DNA from: a virus
IMG/VR virus record: IMGVR_UViG_3300028498_000028
Coordinates: 1-46,854 of that record
Direction: 5' to 3' (one strand)
Length of the DNA: 46,854 bases
Within the stretch, counting starts at the first letter, position 1; each line of letters begins with the position of its first letter. The position numbers were made by a program, and so were the translations under genes. Positions 6,487 through 14,428 of the stretch are shown piece after piece. Below the pieces are notes generated by a model. That model did not search any database. It saw only the letters and a list, made by a program, of their open reading frames with translations, and was not told the DNA's origin.

Positions 6487-6987
6487 ATGTCGACCACAAT
6501 ATTTACATCAGCTCAGCGCGCAGAACACTGCGTATTATCACTTGAACAATCTGTCTATCACGCTTGCAAAAAAGAGCGCGGCACACTGGGCAAGATTGCT
6601 GATATATATGGCGTTAACTACAACACGCTTGCATTACAAGTGAATCCAAACCGTGGCAGCCACACACTAGCGCCTGAGACGATTGAATTAGTACTCGAAC
6701 ATACCCAGTCGTCATTAATCATGGATGCTATCTGCTGTGCTCACGGCAACGCTGGATGGTTTTTGCTGCCAGATGCTGACAATCAATGTGATGAGATGAT
6801 GGGCATTGCTTTGTTAGGTCAAAAGTTCGCTGACTTAAATAGCACTGCTATTGATGCTTACGCCGACAAGATTATCGAACCTGACGAAAATGCACGTATT
6901 CAAAGAGACTGCCAAGCTTTAATTCGTCATATTCATGGGATCTCGGAAAGTTCCAAACGTAATATGGAGAGACACAATGACAGATAA
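6487..6987 (+). CDS. CII-like regulatory protein
   Basis: A 166-aa protein resembling the phage CII/CP76 regulators: an N-terminal helical domain (SLEQSVYHACKKERGTLGKI), a HTH-like segment (IADIYGVNYNTLALQVNPNR, with the family's L..K/Q.NP signature) and the HTLAPETIELVLEHT helix. It probably activates lysogenic promoters or sets the early-gene programme. The last 11 nt overlap the primase start. Confidence 0.75.
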   Translation: MSTTIFTSAQRAEHCVLSLEQSVYHACKKERGTLGKIADIYGVNYNTLALQVNPNRGSHTLAPETIELVLEHTQSSLIMDAICCAHGNAGWFLLPDADNQCDEMMGIALLGQKFADLNSTAIDAYADKIIEPDENARIQRDCQALIRHIHGISESSKRNMERHNDR

Positions 6988-7993
6988 ACGCACCCCATTA
7001 GATTTTGATGCCATACGCGCAGCCGCTGTCGGCAACTATGTCTCGACTATCTTTCCTGCTGCTGGTATCAGCTTCACTAAACCAGCCCATCAGCATCAGC
7101 CATGCCCTATGTGTGGCGGCTCTAATAGATTTCGTTGTGATAACAAGCGCGGTGAAGGGACTTGGATATGTTCACAGTGCGGCGCAGGTAACGGCTTTAT
7201 GCTCGTAGAGCAATACACTGGTCTTGATGTTTATGACACCAACAAGCTGATTGCAGGCGCTATCGGACTTGATGCTACCAGTGAAGTGACTGATGAACAA
7301 CGCGCTCAGTGGCAATCACAGCAAGTCGAACGTGAAGCAGCGGAGAAAGCTGAAAAGCGCCAGGCTCGTATTGATGCTGCCAGTCGTGCCCAAAGTATCT
7401 GGGATAAATCAAAACCAGCAGACGACGATCATCATTATTTACTACGCAAAAATGTCTCAGCGATTGGATTACGCCAAGACACAAACGATAATCTGATTAT
7501 ACCGATGCATTACTATAATAGTGATACCAAACAAACCACATTGGTTAATGCGCAAACTATCGCCGCAGATAGTGAAAAGCTATTTTTAAAAGGCGGATTG
7601 GTCAGCGGTGCCTACTTTACAATTGGCAGTCCTGCTATGTTTATCGCTGGTGTGATCTTGATTTGTGAAGGATATGCGACTGGTGCGACTGTGTTTGATG
7701 CCATGAGTTATAGCCTGCCTGTCATCGTTGCTTTTAACGCTCATAATTTGATACCTGTTGCTCAAGCAATACGTGCTCAATATCCTGATCATCGCATTAT
7801 CATCTGTGCTGATGATGACAGTGCGACTGCAATCAAGATGCGTGACAAAGACGTGGAAGACGGCAAAGAGCCAAAACCACTTGTTGAATATAACGTCGGT
7901 ATCTATAAGGCCCAGCAAGCTGCTATCAGCGTGAATGGTGAAATGGTCACGCCCAGCTTCAATATATTAGACATAGACAAGGATGCGGCGTAA
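6977..7993 (+). CDS. phage primase: zinc finger + toprim
   Basis: A 338-aa DNA primase of the P4-alpha/toprim type. An N-terminal zinc ribbon (Cys43, Cys46, Cys65, Cys68; CPMCGG...CSQCG) binds template DNA. A charged helical linker follows at about 105-145, then a toprim domain with Glu231 in ICEGYATG and the DDD acidic cluster at 279-281. ATG 6977 follows GGAGA. The typical toprim ending (a DFNDL motif) is missing here and instead begins the next gene, which starts on the overlapping TAATG. Confidence 0.85.
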   Translation: MTDKRTPLDFDAIRAAAVGNYVSTIFPAAGISFTKPAHQHQPCPMCGGSNRFRCDNKRGEGTWICSQCGAGNGFMLVEQYTGLDVYDTNKLIAGAIGLDATSEVTDEQRAQWQSQQVEREAAEKAEKRQARIDAASRAQSIWDKSKPADDDHHYLLRKNVSAIGLRQDTNDNLIIPMHYYNSDTKQTTLVNAQTIAADSEKLFLKGGLVSGAYFTIGSPAMFIAGVILICEGYATGATVFDAMSYSLPVIVAFNAHNLIPVAQAIRAQYPDHRIIICADDDSATAIKMRDKDVEDGKEPKPLVEYNVGIYKAQQAAISVNGEMVTPSFNILDIDKDAA

Positions 7994-9696
7994 TGCGAGG
8001 CAAACAACATACAGACTTCAACGATCTCGCTGCCGCTTCTGGACTTAATGAAGTAGCACGCCAAATCAAATATGCACTAGCTAATCAGTCAATCGTGACT
8101 CAAGCTGCTAATGACGATTACAGTATGACTATCCCACCAACCGTCCAACACAATGGCAATGTACCGGCTGACGTCGAGCAAGAGATGCGTCTTGCTAATA
8201 TGCTCAAACGCTATGCTCAAATCACTGATATTGGCAAAGTGACGAATAAAATCTATGACACTGAGCAAAAGATTGAATATAGCAAGATGCAGTTCGCTAA
8301 TGAGATTGGTAATAAGAAGCTAGCAGACCTTTGGTGGAAGTCACCGCACCGTAAAATTGCTAAGTCCGAAGTCGCAAAAGACCTTGATGTGATGATGGCT
8401 GTTGAAGCTCAATCGATGTTCCAGCGTTACTTCCTTATTTACGGTACCAAAGAAGTATGGGATGACGTTGAGCGTATTCGTTTACCAGTTGATACCATCA
8501 AGCTAGCACGTCCTAATGAGTATGAAATTTGGCTTAAGTCAGAGGCCCGCATTACTATCAAGGCGGATAATATTTGGTTTGACCCAACACGTACTAAGTC
8601 ACCTAAGCATGACAAAGATATCGCTATCAATACATTTGATGGTCTACCATTAAAGCCGATTGAGACTGAGCTAATTGACGCTGCTGCCATGTGCAAGCCG
8701 ATCACCGACCTATTATTGCATTTGTGCGAAGGTAATAAAGAAGTGTATGAATGGGTACTTAGATGGTTAGCAATACCTTTGCAGCAGCCTGGTACCAAGC
8801 TTGATACCGCTCTCATCTTTCACGGCGAAGTGCAAGGCGCTGGTAAGTCAATATTCTTCGACCGCATCATGAGCCGTATCTATGGCGACTATGCTGTCAC
8901 ACTTGGTCAAGGACAACTTGACTCTCAATACAATGATTGGGTATCTAATAAGTTATATGCACTGTTTGAGGAAATATTTAGCGGAAGCGATAGCTACTCA
9001 CAAATGGGTATGGTTAAGCAATTGGTAACAGGCAATACAATTTATATTAGTAAAAAGTTTATGAGCGGTTGGCAGCAAGATAACTTTGTTAATGCGATAT
9101 TCTTATCGAACAACATGAAGCCCTTAGCTCTTGAGCAAAATGACAGAAGGCACGTCGTCTGCTATCCACAGCAAAAGATTCCCGAACCCATCCTAAATAA
9201 AGTCGCGTCAGCACTAACTGACACCGATGACAAGATGCTACGTGCTTTTTACACTTTACTACTGATGACTGACTTAAAAGACCAAACAGCACATACACCG
9301 GCGATTATGACTCAGAGCAAGCGTGAAGTGATCAGATTAAGCCAACCAAACTGGGAAGTTTTTTACGATGATTGGTCGAACAATAACTTAGAGATACCCT
9401 ACTGCTGCTGCCTTAGTGGCGATTTATATTTTGTTTATCGTCAGTGGTGCCAGAGAGGCGGTGAACGCCCAACCACCGAAACCAAACTCATGACATATAT
9501 TGGTAGACGCGAAGCTAAATCACGGATAAAATACAGAACGCCCAATATGAATGCCGCAAAACAAGCCATGGTCCTAGCTATAGCCTTGCCGACATCTTAT
9601 CCATCTGATAAGTTTGGCACTCAACAAGACTGGATCGGCGGACAGATTCACCGATTCAAGCTCGCAATCAATAATATTTACGACCCAAAACAATAA
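7993..9696 (+). CDS. replicative helicase, SF3/DUF5906 type
   Basis: A 567-aa replication protein. Residues 278-286 are a Walker A (GEVQGAGKS), followed by a Walker-B-like LYALFEEI and the sensor region FVNAIFLSNN, as in the D5/P4-alpha-like helicases annotated as DUF5906. The first 30 residues (TDFNDLAAASGLNEVARQI) are the usual C-terminal tail of the toprim domain. The gene pair thus looks like a primase-helicase split by a one-base shift at TAATG, with translational coupling. Together they should open and prime the origin just downstream. Confidence 0.85.
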   Translation: MRGKQHTDFNDLAAASGLNEVARQIKYALANQSIVTQAANDDYSMTIPPTVQHNGNVPADVEQEMRLANMLKRYAQITDIGKVTNKIYDTEQKIEYSKMQFANEIGNKKLADLWWKSPHRKIAKSEVAKDLDVMMAVEAQSMFQRYFLIYGTKEVWDDVERIRLPVDTIKLARPNEYEIWLKSEARITIKADNIWFDPTRTKSPKHDKDIAINTFDGLPLKPIETELIDAAAMCKPITDLLLHLCEGNKEVYEWVLRWLAIPLQQPGTKLDTALIFHGEVQGAGKSIFFDRIMSRIYGDYAVTLGQGQLDSQYNDWVSNKLYALFEEIFSGSDSYSQMGMVKQLVTGNTIYISKKFMSGWQQDNFVNAIFLSNNMKPLALEQNDRRHVVCYPQQKIPEPILNKVASALTDTDDKMLRAFYTLLLMTDLKDQTAHTPAIMTQSKREVIRLSQPNWEVFYDDWSNNNLEIPYCCCLSGDLYFVYRQWCQRGGERPTTETKLMTYIGRREAKSRIKYRTPNMNAAKQAMVLAIALPTSYPSDKFGTQQDWIGGQIHRFKLAINNIYDPKQ

Positions 9697-9698
9697 TT

Positions 9699-10007
9699 AG
9701 GTGCAGGGTTTAAGGGTTAGGTTCATAGTTAAAACCAAACCCTTAACCTCTACAAGCCAATAATGCCAAGCGATACAAGACCCTGTAGCAGACGTTGCAG
9801 GGTTTTTGCTTGTGCGCGCGCGGGAAATAAATAAATAACTTAAATATATCTAATATTAATCACTATATAATTTTTTATCCCGTGCGTAAATATAACCCTT
9901 AAACCCCTTAAACCCTTAACCTTTCGCCTATAAGCATTATGAATAAAGAGCTGTAGAGGTTCAGGGTTTAAAGTATAACCCTGAACCTTTGACACAACCC
10001 TGCACCT
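9699..10007. other. inverted-repeat-rich region, candidate replication origin of element 1
   Basis: A noncoding stretch after the helicase gene. A 12-bp inverted repeat frames it (AGGTGCAGGGTT at 9699-9710, AACCCTGCACCT at 9996-10007). A second perfect 12-bp hairpin (AGGTTCAGGGTT at 9957-9968 with AACCCTGAACCT at 9977-9988) and further AACCCT/AGGGTT boxes at 9713, 9738, 9894 and 9911 lie inside, beside an AT-rich block (9825-9880). Repeats, AT-rich DNA and a position next to primase-helicase suggest the origin; transcription control is an alternative. Confidence 0.6.
9781..9807 (+). terminator. terminator after the helicase gene
   Basis: The stem CCCTGTAGC/GTTGCAGGG (two G-T wobbles) with loop AGAC is followed by five T. 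It would end the early rightward transcript. It sits inside the repeat-rich region and its arm shares the CAGGG box. Confidence 0.7.
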
Positions 10008-10045
10008 GTATATATATTGGCTATAAATAACGGGGGATATTTATC

Positions 10046-10447
10046 ATGAGACAAGAATACTTAAGAGCAGCTGCTGAAGCCTACGCAAACCTAAGCGAGC
10101 TACAATCAGATTGCTATCACTATCTAAACGACGGCTTTCCTGAGTCTGTCCAACCTCGTTTGGTAGCTGCTTATACCGAGCTACTATCTACAGAGATACC
10201 AAGTAAGTATATAAATAAGATAGTACGGACCGCTTTAGTAGAATGGCAGTACCCAATCAACGAAACAACCGGCTATGCTTTAAGTAGTAACAGCCGCGCC
10301 GCGCTAGCAGGTATTGCAAAACAAACCTGGTCACGTCATCAGATGTCTGATTACATTAATTTTATACTAAATAATATGAGCCAGAACGCAGCAGCAGCAA
10401 GGGCTAAGATACAGTTACAGCTAGTAGGTTACTCAGAGGGTACTTGA
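10046..10447 (+). CDS. hypothetical protein between replication and packaging genes
   Basis: A 133-aa, mostly helical protein starting MRQEYLRAAAEAYANLSELQ, with a strong GGGGGA ribosome binding site. It stands alone between a terminator upstream and another downstream. This is where lambdoid phages keep their late-gene regulator, so a role as antiterminator or late activator is possible. The sequence does not show a recognised Q-type motif, so this remains an inference from position. Confidence 0.6.
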   Translation: MRQEYLRAAAEAYANLSELQSDCYHYLNDGFPESVQPRLVAAYTELLSTEIPSKYINKIVRTALVEWQYPINETTGYALSSNSRAALAGIAKQTWSRHQMSDYINFILNNMSQNAAAARAKIQLQLVGYSEGT

Positions 10448-10530
10448 TTAATGGGACAGTTCAGCTTAGTATTTCCTATATTCGAAGTTCCTGCCTAATC
10501 ATAAAGCAGACAAATCAAACATCATAAGTT

Positions 10531-10563
10531 AAGCCCATTGCCCCCGCAGTGGGCTTTCTTTTT
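10531..10563 (+). terminator. rho-independent terminator
   Basis: A 10-bp stem (AAGCCCATTG with CAGTGGGCTT, one wobble) and a CCCCCG loop are followed by TCTTTTT. It separates the early/regulatory genes from the packaging module. The first late gene begins 15 bp after it. Confidence 0.85.
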
Positions 10564-10577
10564 GGAGGTAATAAAGC

Positions 10578-10880
10578 ATGGCACTAAAAACCCTACGCCC
10601 ACGCCTCACAACCATCGGTACCAAAGCAGTCAATGATACCCATCAACCCAAATCAAGATGGGGTCACGGACGCGGCGGTCGACCTTGGCGACGTAAGCGT
10701 GATGAGATATTCAAGCGTGATAAGTTTACTTGCCAAGTTTGTGACCGTGTTGGTGGCGACTTGGAGCTTGATCACATCGTCAACGTTGCCCGTGGTGGCA
10801 CTGATGATGACGACAACCTCCAAACCATTTGCAAAGCCTGTCATATCCCGAAAACCCACGCAGAAAGCCAAGAAATTTAA
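10578..10880 (+). CDS. HNH endonuclease of the packaging module
   Basis: A 100-aa HNH nuclease. The metal-finger cysteines are CQVC and CKAC; the catalytic motif is LELDHIVNVARGG followed by DDDDNLQTICKACH. HNH proteins beside the terminase are required for cos cleavage and DNA packaging in HK97-like phages. Here it directly precedes the terminase genes. Start ATG 10578 follows TTTGGAGG. Confidence 0.9.
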   Translation: MALKTLRPRLTTIGTKAVNDTHQPKSRWGHGRGGRPWRRKRDEIFKRDKFTCQVCDRVGGDLELDHIVNVARGGTDDDDNLQTICKACHIPKTHAESQEI

Positions 10881-11031
10881 GATATTTTTGGCGAAAAAAC
10901 CCGGGGGGAGGTATTTTTATTTCTGGCGAAATCCAGCGGACACCACTCCCCCTCCCACGCGCAAAAAAAATCCTAAATTGAAATTATTTTTCCATTTTTC
11001 CGATTACATTTAATTGAGAAAGGTTCTCATT
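10881..11031. other. candidate cos region
   Basis: A noncoding gap of 151 bp between the HNH and small terminase genes. It contains an 8-bp direct repeat TGGCGAAA (10889-10896, 10924-10931) and a G-run/C-run pair (GGGGGGAGG at 10903-10911, CTCCCCCTCCC about 40 bp on). cos sites of HNH-type phages lie in this interval. The exact nicking position cannot be read from the sequence. Confidence 0.4.
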
Positions 11032-11493
11032 ATGTCACTAACTAAAAGAAAGGAAGCGTACTGCCAAAACGTCGCTGACGGCCTTGATGAATTAGAGGCG
11101 ATGGCAGCTGCTGGTTATAAAGCTAAAAACGAAGCAAATGCAAAACGACAACTTAAGAATCTTGACGACGATGAGTTGGTTCAAGACCGTATCACTGAAT
11201 TGCGAGCCATTAATCTTTTAAAGACCGGTGAAACTACTGAAGGTGAATCTGCTGAAGTCGTTGAACTGGTTAATGCTTTGCACTTCTTTCAAACTGTTTA
11301 TAAGAACCCAGCCAAGTCAATGAAAGACCGCATCAGCTGCGCCACTATTGCTATCCAATATGAAGAGCCGAAGCCCGCGCCAATTGGTAAGAAAGAACAA
11401 GGCAAGCTGGATGCTAAAACCGCTACTAACACTGGTAGGTTTGCGACGCTTAATAATCAGCCAGATATGTATACTTCAAAAACTACTCAATAA
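11032..11493 (+). CDS. terS: small terminase subunit
   Basis: A 153-aa DNA-recognition subunit of the packaging motor. The N-terminus (LTKRKEAYCQNVADGLDELEAMAAAGY) has the helix-turn-helix shape of terminase small subunits. A central helical part for oligomerisation and a polar C-terminal tail follow. ATG 11032 is preferred over the in-frame TTG at 11014 because AAAGG lies nine bases before it. The gene is directly followed by terL. Confidence 0.8.
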   Translation: MSLTKRKEAYCQNVADGLDELEAMAAAGYKAKNEANAKRQLKNLDDDELVQDRITELRAINLLKTGETTEGESAEVVELVNALHFFQTVYKNPAKSMKDRISCATIAIQYEEPKPAPIGKKEQGKLDAKTATNTGRFATLNNQPDMYTSKTTQ

Positions 11494-11502
11494 GAGCTCA
11501 TC

Positions 11503-13221
11503 ATGATAACAACCTGGTCGACAGCCTTACCCGACTGGGAAAAGCGCATAGTCGCCGGTGAGTCTCTCATGCCATGTAAGCCGCTCAATCAGGACGTGGC
11601 TGATATTGCACTCAAGATATTCGATAGCCTAATACTAGTCGATATGATTGGCAGCCCTGCCGCTGGTGATGTCACCCGCGAATGGGCTCGTGAGTTTATC
11701 GCTGCTATTTTTGGTGCTTATAATACTGAGAGTAAAGAGCGCCTGATTACTGAGTTCTTTTTGCTTATCAGCAAAAAGAATACCAAGTCAACGCTTGCCG
11801 CTGGCATTATGATGATCGCGCTAGTGCTCAATGAGCGATTCAGTGCAAGCCTCGCGATTATTGCACCGACAAAAGAAGTCGCAAATGCCAGTTATGGCCC
11901 CGCAAGCGATATGATTAGCGCTGACCCTGAATTGTCCGCTATGTTCAACGTATCGCCGCACACGCGCACTATTACGCATTTAGGTACCAATGCCACCCTA
12001 AAGGTTTACGCGGCTGAATCTGACACGCTCGGAGGTAGTAAATTCAGCTATGTGCTCATCGATGAGCTTTGGCTATTTGGCAAACGCGCCAACGCCGCCT
12101 CTATGCTGCGTGAAGCCACCGGCGGATTGGCATCACGGCCAGAAGGGTTCGTGGTATATCTTAGTACAATGCCGGATGAGCAGCCTGCTGGCATCTTTAA
12201 ACAAAAACTAGACTATGCGCGCGCAGTACGCGACGGCAAAGTCGTTGACCCGCAGTTCTTAGGCCTACTCTATGAGTTCCCAAAAAAATACATCGATGAT
12301 GAGTTATATCTTAATCCAGACAATTGGTATATCACTAACCCCAATCTTGGCGCGTCTGTCAGTGTCAAATTTTTAGAGCGTGAATTTAAAAAAGCAGAAG
12401 ATGAGGGCAAAGAGGAGCTGCAAGATTTTACCGCCAAGCATTTGAACGTACAAATTGGCATATCGCTACGAGCCAACCGTTGGGCTGCTACTGAGTTTTG
12501 GAAAGCGGCAGCCGCTCCTATGCCATTTACTTTAGAGGAGCTTATTGAGGCGTCAGAAGTCATCACAATCGGTATCGATGGCGGCGGACTAGACGACTTG
12601 TTAGGATTTGCGGCTGTCGGTCGGCTGCCTGTCGTACTAAGAGAGTATGAAGACAGCATCACCAAACAGAAGGTACAAATTAAGCCGTGGTGGGTATGGA
12701 CGCGCGCTTGGTGCCACACGATTGCACTAGAACGTCGTATGTCTATTGCGCCAACACTAAAAGGGTTTGAGAAAGACGGCGATCTTATCATTGTAAAAAA
12801 CATCGGTGATGAGTCAGAGCAAGTCGCGCAGCTGTGCAAACAAGTATTTGATAGCGGTAAGCTTGACCAAATCGGACTTGACCCACTTGGCATTGGCACA
12901 CTCATAGAAGAGCTTGATGCGGTAGAGATACCAGAGGATAAAATTGTTGGCGTCAGTCAAGGTTTCAAGATGTCCGGCTATATCAAGACCGCTGAAAATA
13001 AGATTGCACGTAAACATCTTATACATGCTGACCAAGACATGATGTCATGGTGTGTTGGTAACTCTCGCACAGTAGTACGTGGTAGCGGCACGATGATTAG
13101 TAAGGCTGAGTCTGGCACTGCTAAGATTGACCCTGTCATTGGCATGTTAAACGCGGTCGCACTTATGAGCTTGAATCCAGAGCCACCAAAGTCTGGCATA
13201 CCTACTATGTTTTTTGTTTAA
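11503..13221 (+). CDS. terL: large terminase subunit
   Basis: A 572-aa packaging ATPase and nuclease of the HK97/COG4626 type. The Walker A at 90-97 (SKKNTKST) is the variant of the SKKNGKS motif normal for this group. Walker B is VLIDE at 184-188, with a coupling motif STMPDE near 222. The C-terminal RNase-H-like nuclease has acidic residues in IGIDGGGLDD and IGLDPLGIG. Length is normal for the family. It cuts concatemers and pumps DNA into the prohead with the portal. Confidence 0.95.
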   Translation: MITTWSTALPDWEKRIVAGESLMPCKPLNQDVADIALKIFDSLILVDMIGSPAAGDVTREWAREFIAAIFGAYNTESKERLITEFFLLISKKNTKSTLAAGIMMIALVLNERFSASLAIIAPTKEVANASYGPASDMISADPELSAMFNVSPHTRTITHLGTNATLKVYAAESDTLGGSKFSYVLIDELWLFGKRANAASMLREATGGLASRPEGFVVYLSTMPDEQPAGIFKQKLDYARAVRDGKVVDPQFLGLLYEFPKKYIDDELYLNPDNWYITNPNLGASVSVKFLEREFKKAEDEGKEELQDFTAKHLNVQIGISLRANRWAATEFWKAAAAPMPFTLEELIEASEVITIGIDGGGLDDLLGFAAVGRLPVVLREYEDSITKQKVQIKPWWVWTRAWCHTIALERRMSIAPTLKGFEKDGDLIIVKNIGDESEQVAQLCKQVFDSGKLDQIGLDPLGIGTLIEELDAVEIPEDKIVGVSQGFKMSGYIKTAENKIARKHLIHADQDMMSWCVGNSRTVVRGSGTMISKAESGTAKIDPVIGMLNAVALMSLNPEPPKSGIPTMFFV

Positions 13222-13230
13222 GGAATTATT

Positions 13231-13410
13231 ATGATTGCTAAAAATGTAGTATTAACTACAGATAATGAAGGCAATAACTATTATGTACCAGTCGATAAAC
13301 TAAGCGACTTTAATAACTGGTGTGATAACGATCCTGACGGATCTGACTATCCTCATGGTGTCCAATTTGATGGCAAGCTTTTCGTGGTTGACATCATAAG
13401 TGAGATTTAA
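13231..13410 (+). CDS. 59-aa acidic protein, unknown
   Basis: A small open frame begins MIAKNVVLTTDNEGNNYYVP and ends VVDIISEI. It has an AAGGA ribosome binding site, starts 9 nt after terL and stops 2 nt before the next gene. It is rich in Asp and aromatic residues. The spacing within the operon is the main evidence that it is translated; function unknown. Confidence 0.6.
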   Translation: MIAKNVVLTTDNEGNNYYVPVDKLSDFNNWCDNDPDGSDYPHGVQFDGKLFVVDIISEI

Positions 13411-13412
13411 CT

Positions 13413-13619
13413 ATGTGCATCTATCTAAGTGATAACGTTATTTTTGTGCTTATCTTCATCGTAGGTTTAGTCTTAGGTGCGATTGCGCATCGCATCATCA
13501 CAGCGCCAATGACCAACCAAGACAGAAAGGATTTACAGGCAATGCGTATCGCGCTTAATGCTTTTGAAAAACGCAACCGTCCTGCACCGCCAAAACCATT
13601 GCCCAATCCGCATAAGTGA
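13413..13619 (+). CDS. small membrane protein
   Basis: A 68-aa protein with one N-terminal membrane helix at about residues 8-29 (VIFVLIFIVGLVLGAIAHRI) and a cytoplasmic basic, Pro-rich tail ending PPKPLPNPHK. One-helix proteins in late operons can be holin-like or spanin-like, but a separate holin candidate lies next to the endolysin. Function is open. Confidence 0.55.
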   Translation: MCIYLSDNVIFVLIFIVGLVLGAIAHRIITAPMTNQDRKDLQAMRIALNAFEKRNRPAPPKPLPNPHK

Positions 13620-13628
13620 GCATATCCA

Positions 13629-13733
13629 ATGACCAAAAAATCACGTTTACTCAGAGCTGTTTTGATAGCGATTGATATAGCTCTCGTTGCCTATACCAAG
13701 CGACGTAAAAAAGACAACCAAGACCGCCGATAA
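13629..13733 (+). CDS. 34-aa basic membrane peptide
   Basis: A tiny frame MTKKSRLLRAVLIAIDIALV followed by AYTKRRKKDNQDRR: a short hydrophobic helix between two basic ends. It starts 9 nt after the preceding stop, but its ribosome binding site is weak (GTGAG). Its stop lies inside the terminator hairpin. Plausible but not certain. Confidence 0.4.
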   Translation: MTKKSRLLRAVLIAIDIALVAYTKRRKKDNQDRR

Positions 13734-13748
13734 GGGCGGTTTTATTTT
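13723..13748 (+). terminator. terminator before the capsid genes
   Basis: The stem ACCGCC/GGCGGT (13723-13728 with 13735-13740) is followed by TTTATTTT. It overlaps the end of the small peptide gene and would partly reduce transcription between terminase and head genes. Confidence 0.7.
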
Positions 13749-13774
13749 GCCCAAATTTTATAACGAGAAACCTT

Positions 13775-14425
13775 ATGACCAAAGCTTATAGCGTATTAAA
13801 GGTTAAAAGCGTAACCGAGGATGACGGAAAACGCACAATTACCGGCATTGCTACCACGCCTAGACTTGACCGCGACGGTGACACGATGGACATGGCTGGC
13901 GCAGTATTTACTTTGCCTTTCCCATTCCTTTGGCAACACGATCACTGTCAGCCCATTGGCGAAGTCGTTAGCGCTACCGTTGTGGAAGAGCAAATCGAAG
14001 TGGTCATTGAAGTCTCTGTAATTGAAGATGAAGGCAACTTAAAAACCCGTATTGACGACGCATGGCACACTTTAAAGAATCGTTTAGTCAAAGGGTTGTC
14101 AATTGGCTTTGGTCTAATTGATTATGACTTTATCAATGATGGTTTGGGACTACACATTAAGAAGTGGGACTGGTACGAATTATCAGCAGTCACTGTCGGT
14201 GCAAATCCCGATGCAGTGATCACCAGTGTAAAAACCATTAAACAAGCTTTTTTGGACGCTGAGAAATCTCTACCAGCACCGCTTAAATCAGTAACCGATG
14301 CACCCGTACCTGAACCCGAAAAAGCGCCTACTGTAACGGTTGACGCGCTAATTATTAAACCATCCCGAATTATCACCTTAGTTGACCCTAATCAGGGCAG
14401 CATACGCTTACTATCTGGAGAATGA
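13775..14425 (+). CDS. prohead protease (HK97 family)
   Basis: A 216-aa serine protease of the U35 type, which trims the capsid protein N-terminus during head maturation. Visible signatures are PRLDRDGDTMD, the catalytic His in FLWQHDHCQPIG and the catalytic Ser in VKGLSIGF, followed by the WYELSAVTVGANPDA motif. The C-terminal 60 residues are polar and Pro-rich and probably act as a scaffold or are removed. It lies directly before the capsid gene. Confidence 0.93.
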   Translation: MTKAYSVLKVKSVTEDDGKRTITGIATTPRLDRDGDTMDMAGAVFTLPFPFLWQHDHCQPIGEVVSATVVEEQIEVVIEVSVIEDEGNLKTRIDDAWHTLKNRLVKGLSIGFGLIDYDFINDGLGLHIKKWDWYELSAVTVGANPDAVITSVKTIKQAFLDAEKSLPAPLKSVTDAPVPEPEKAPTVTVDALIIKPSRIITLVDPNQGSIRLLSGE

Positions 14426-14428
14426 CCT

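Noticed and set aside
10451-10498. 15-codon frame before the HNH gene
   Set aside because: Too short, no conserved feature; it ends before the terminator and is more likely transcript tail.
11770-11797. Large terminase with a broken Walker A (SKKNTKS)
   Set aside because: The HK97-type large terminases use an SKKNGKS-like motif that differs from classical GxGKT; Asn-Thr here is a mild variant, and all other motifs are intact.
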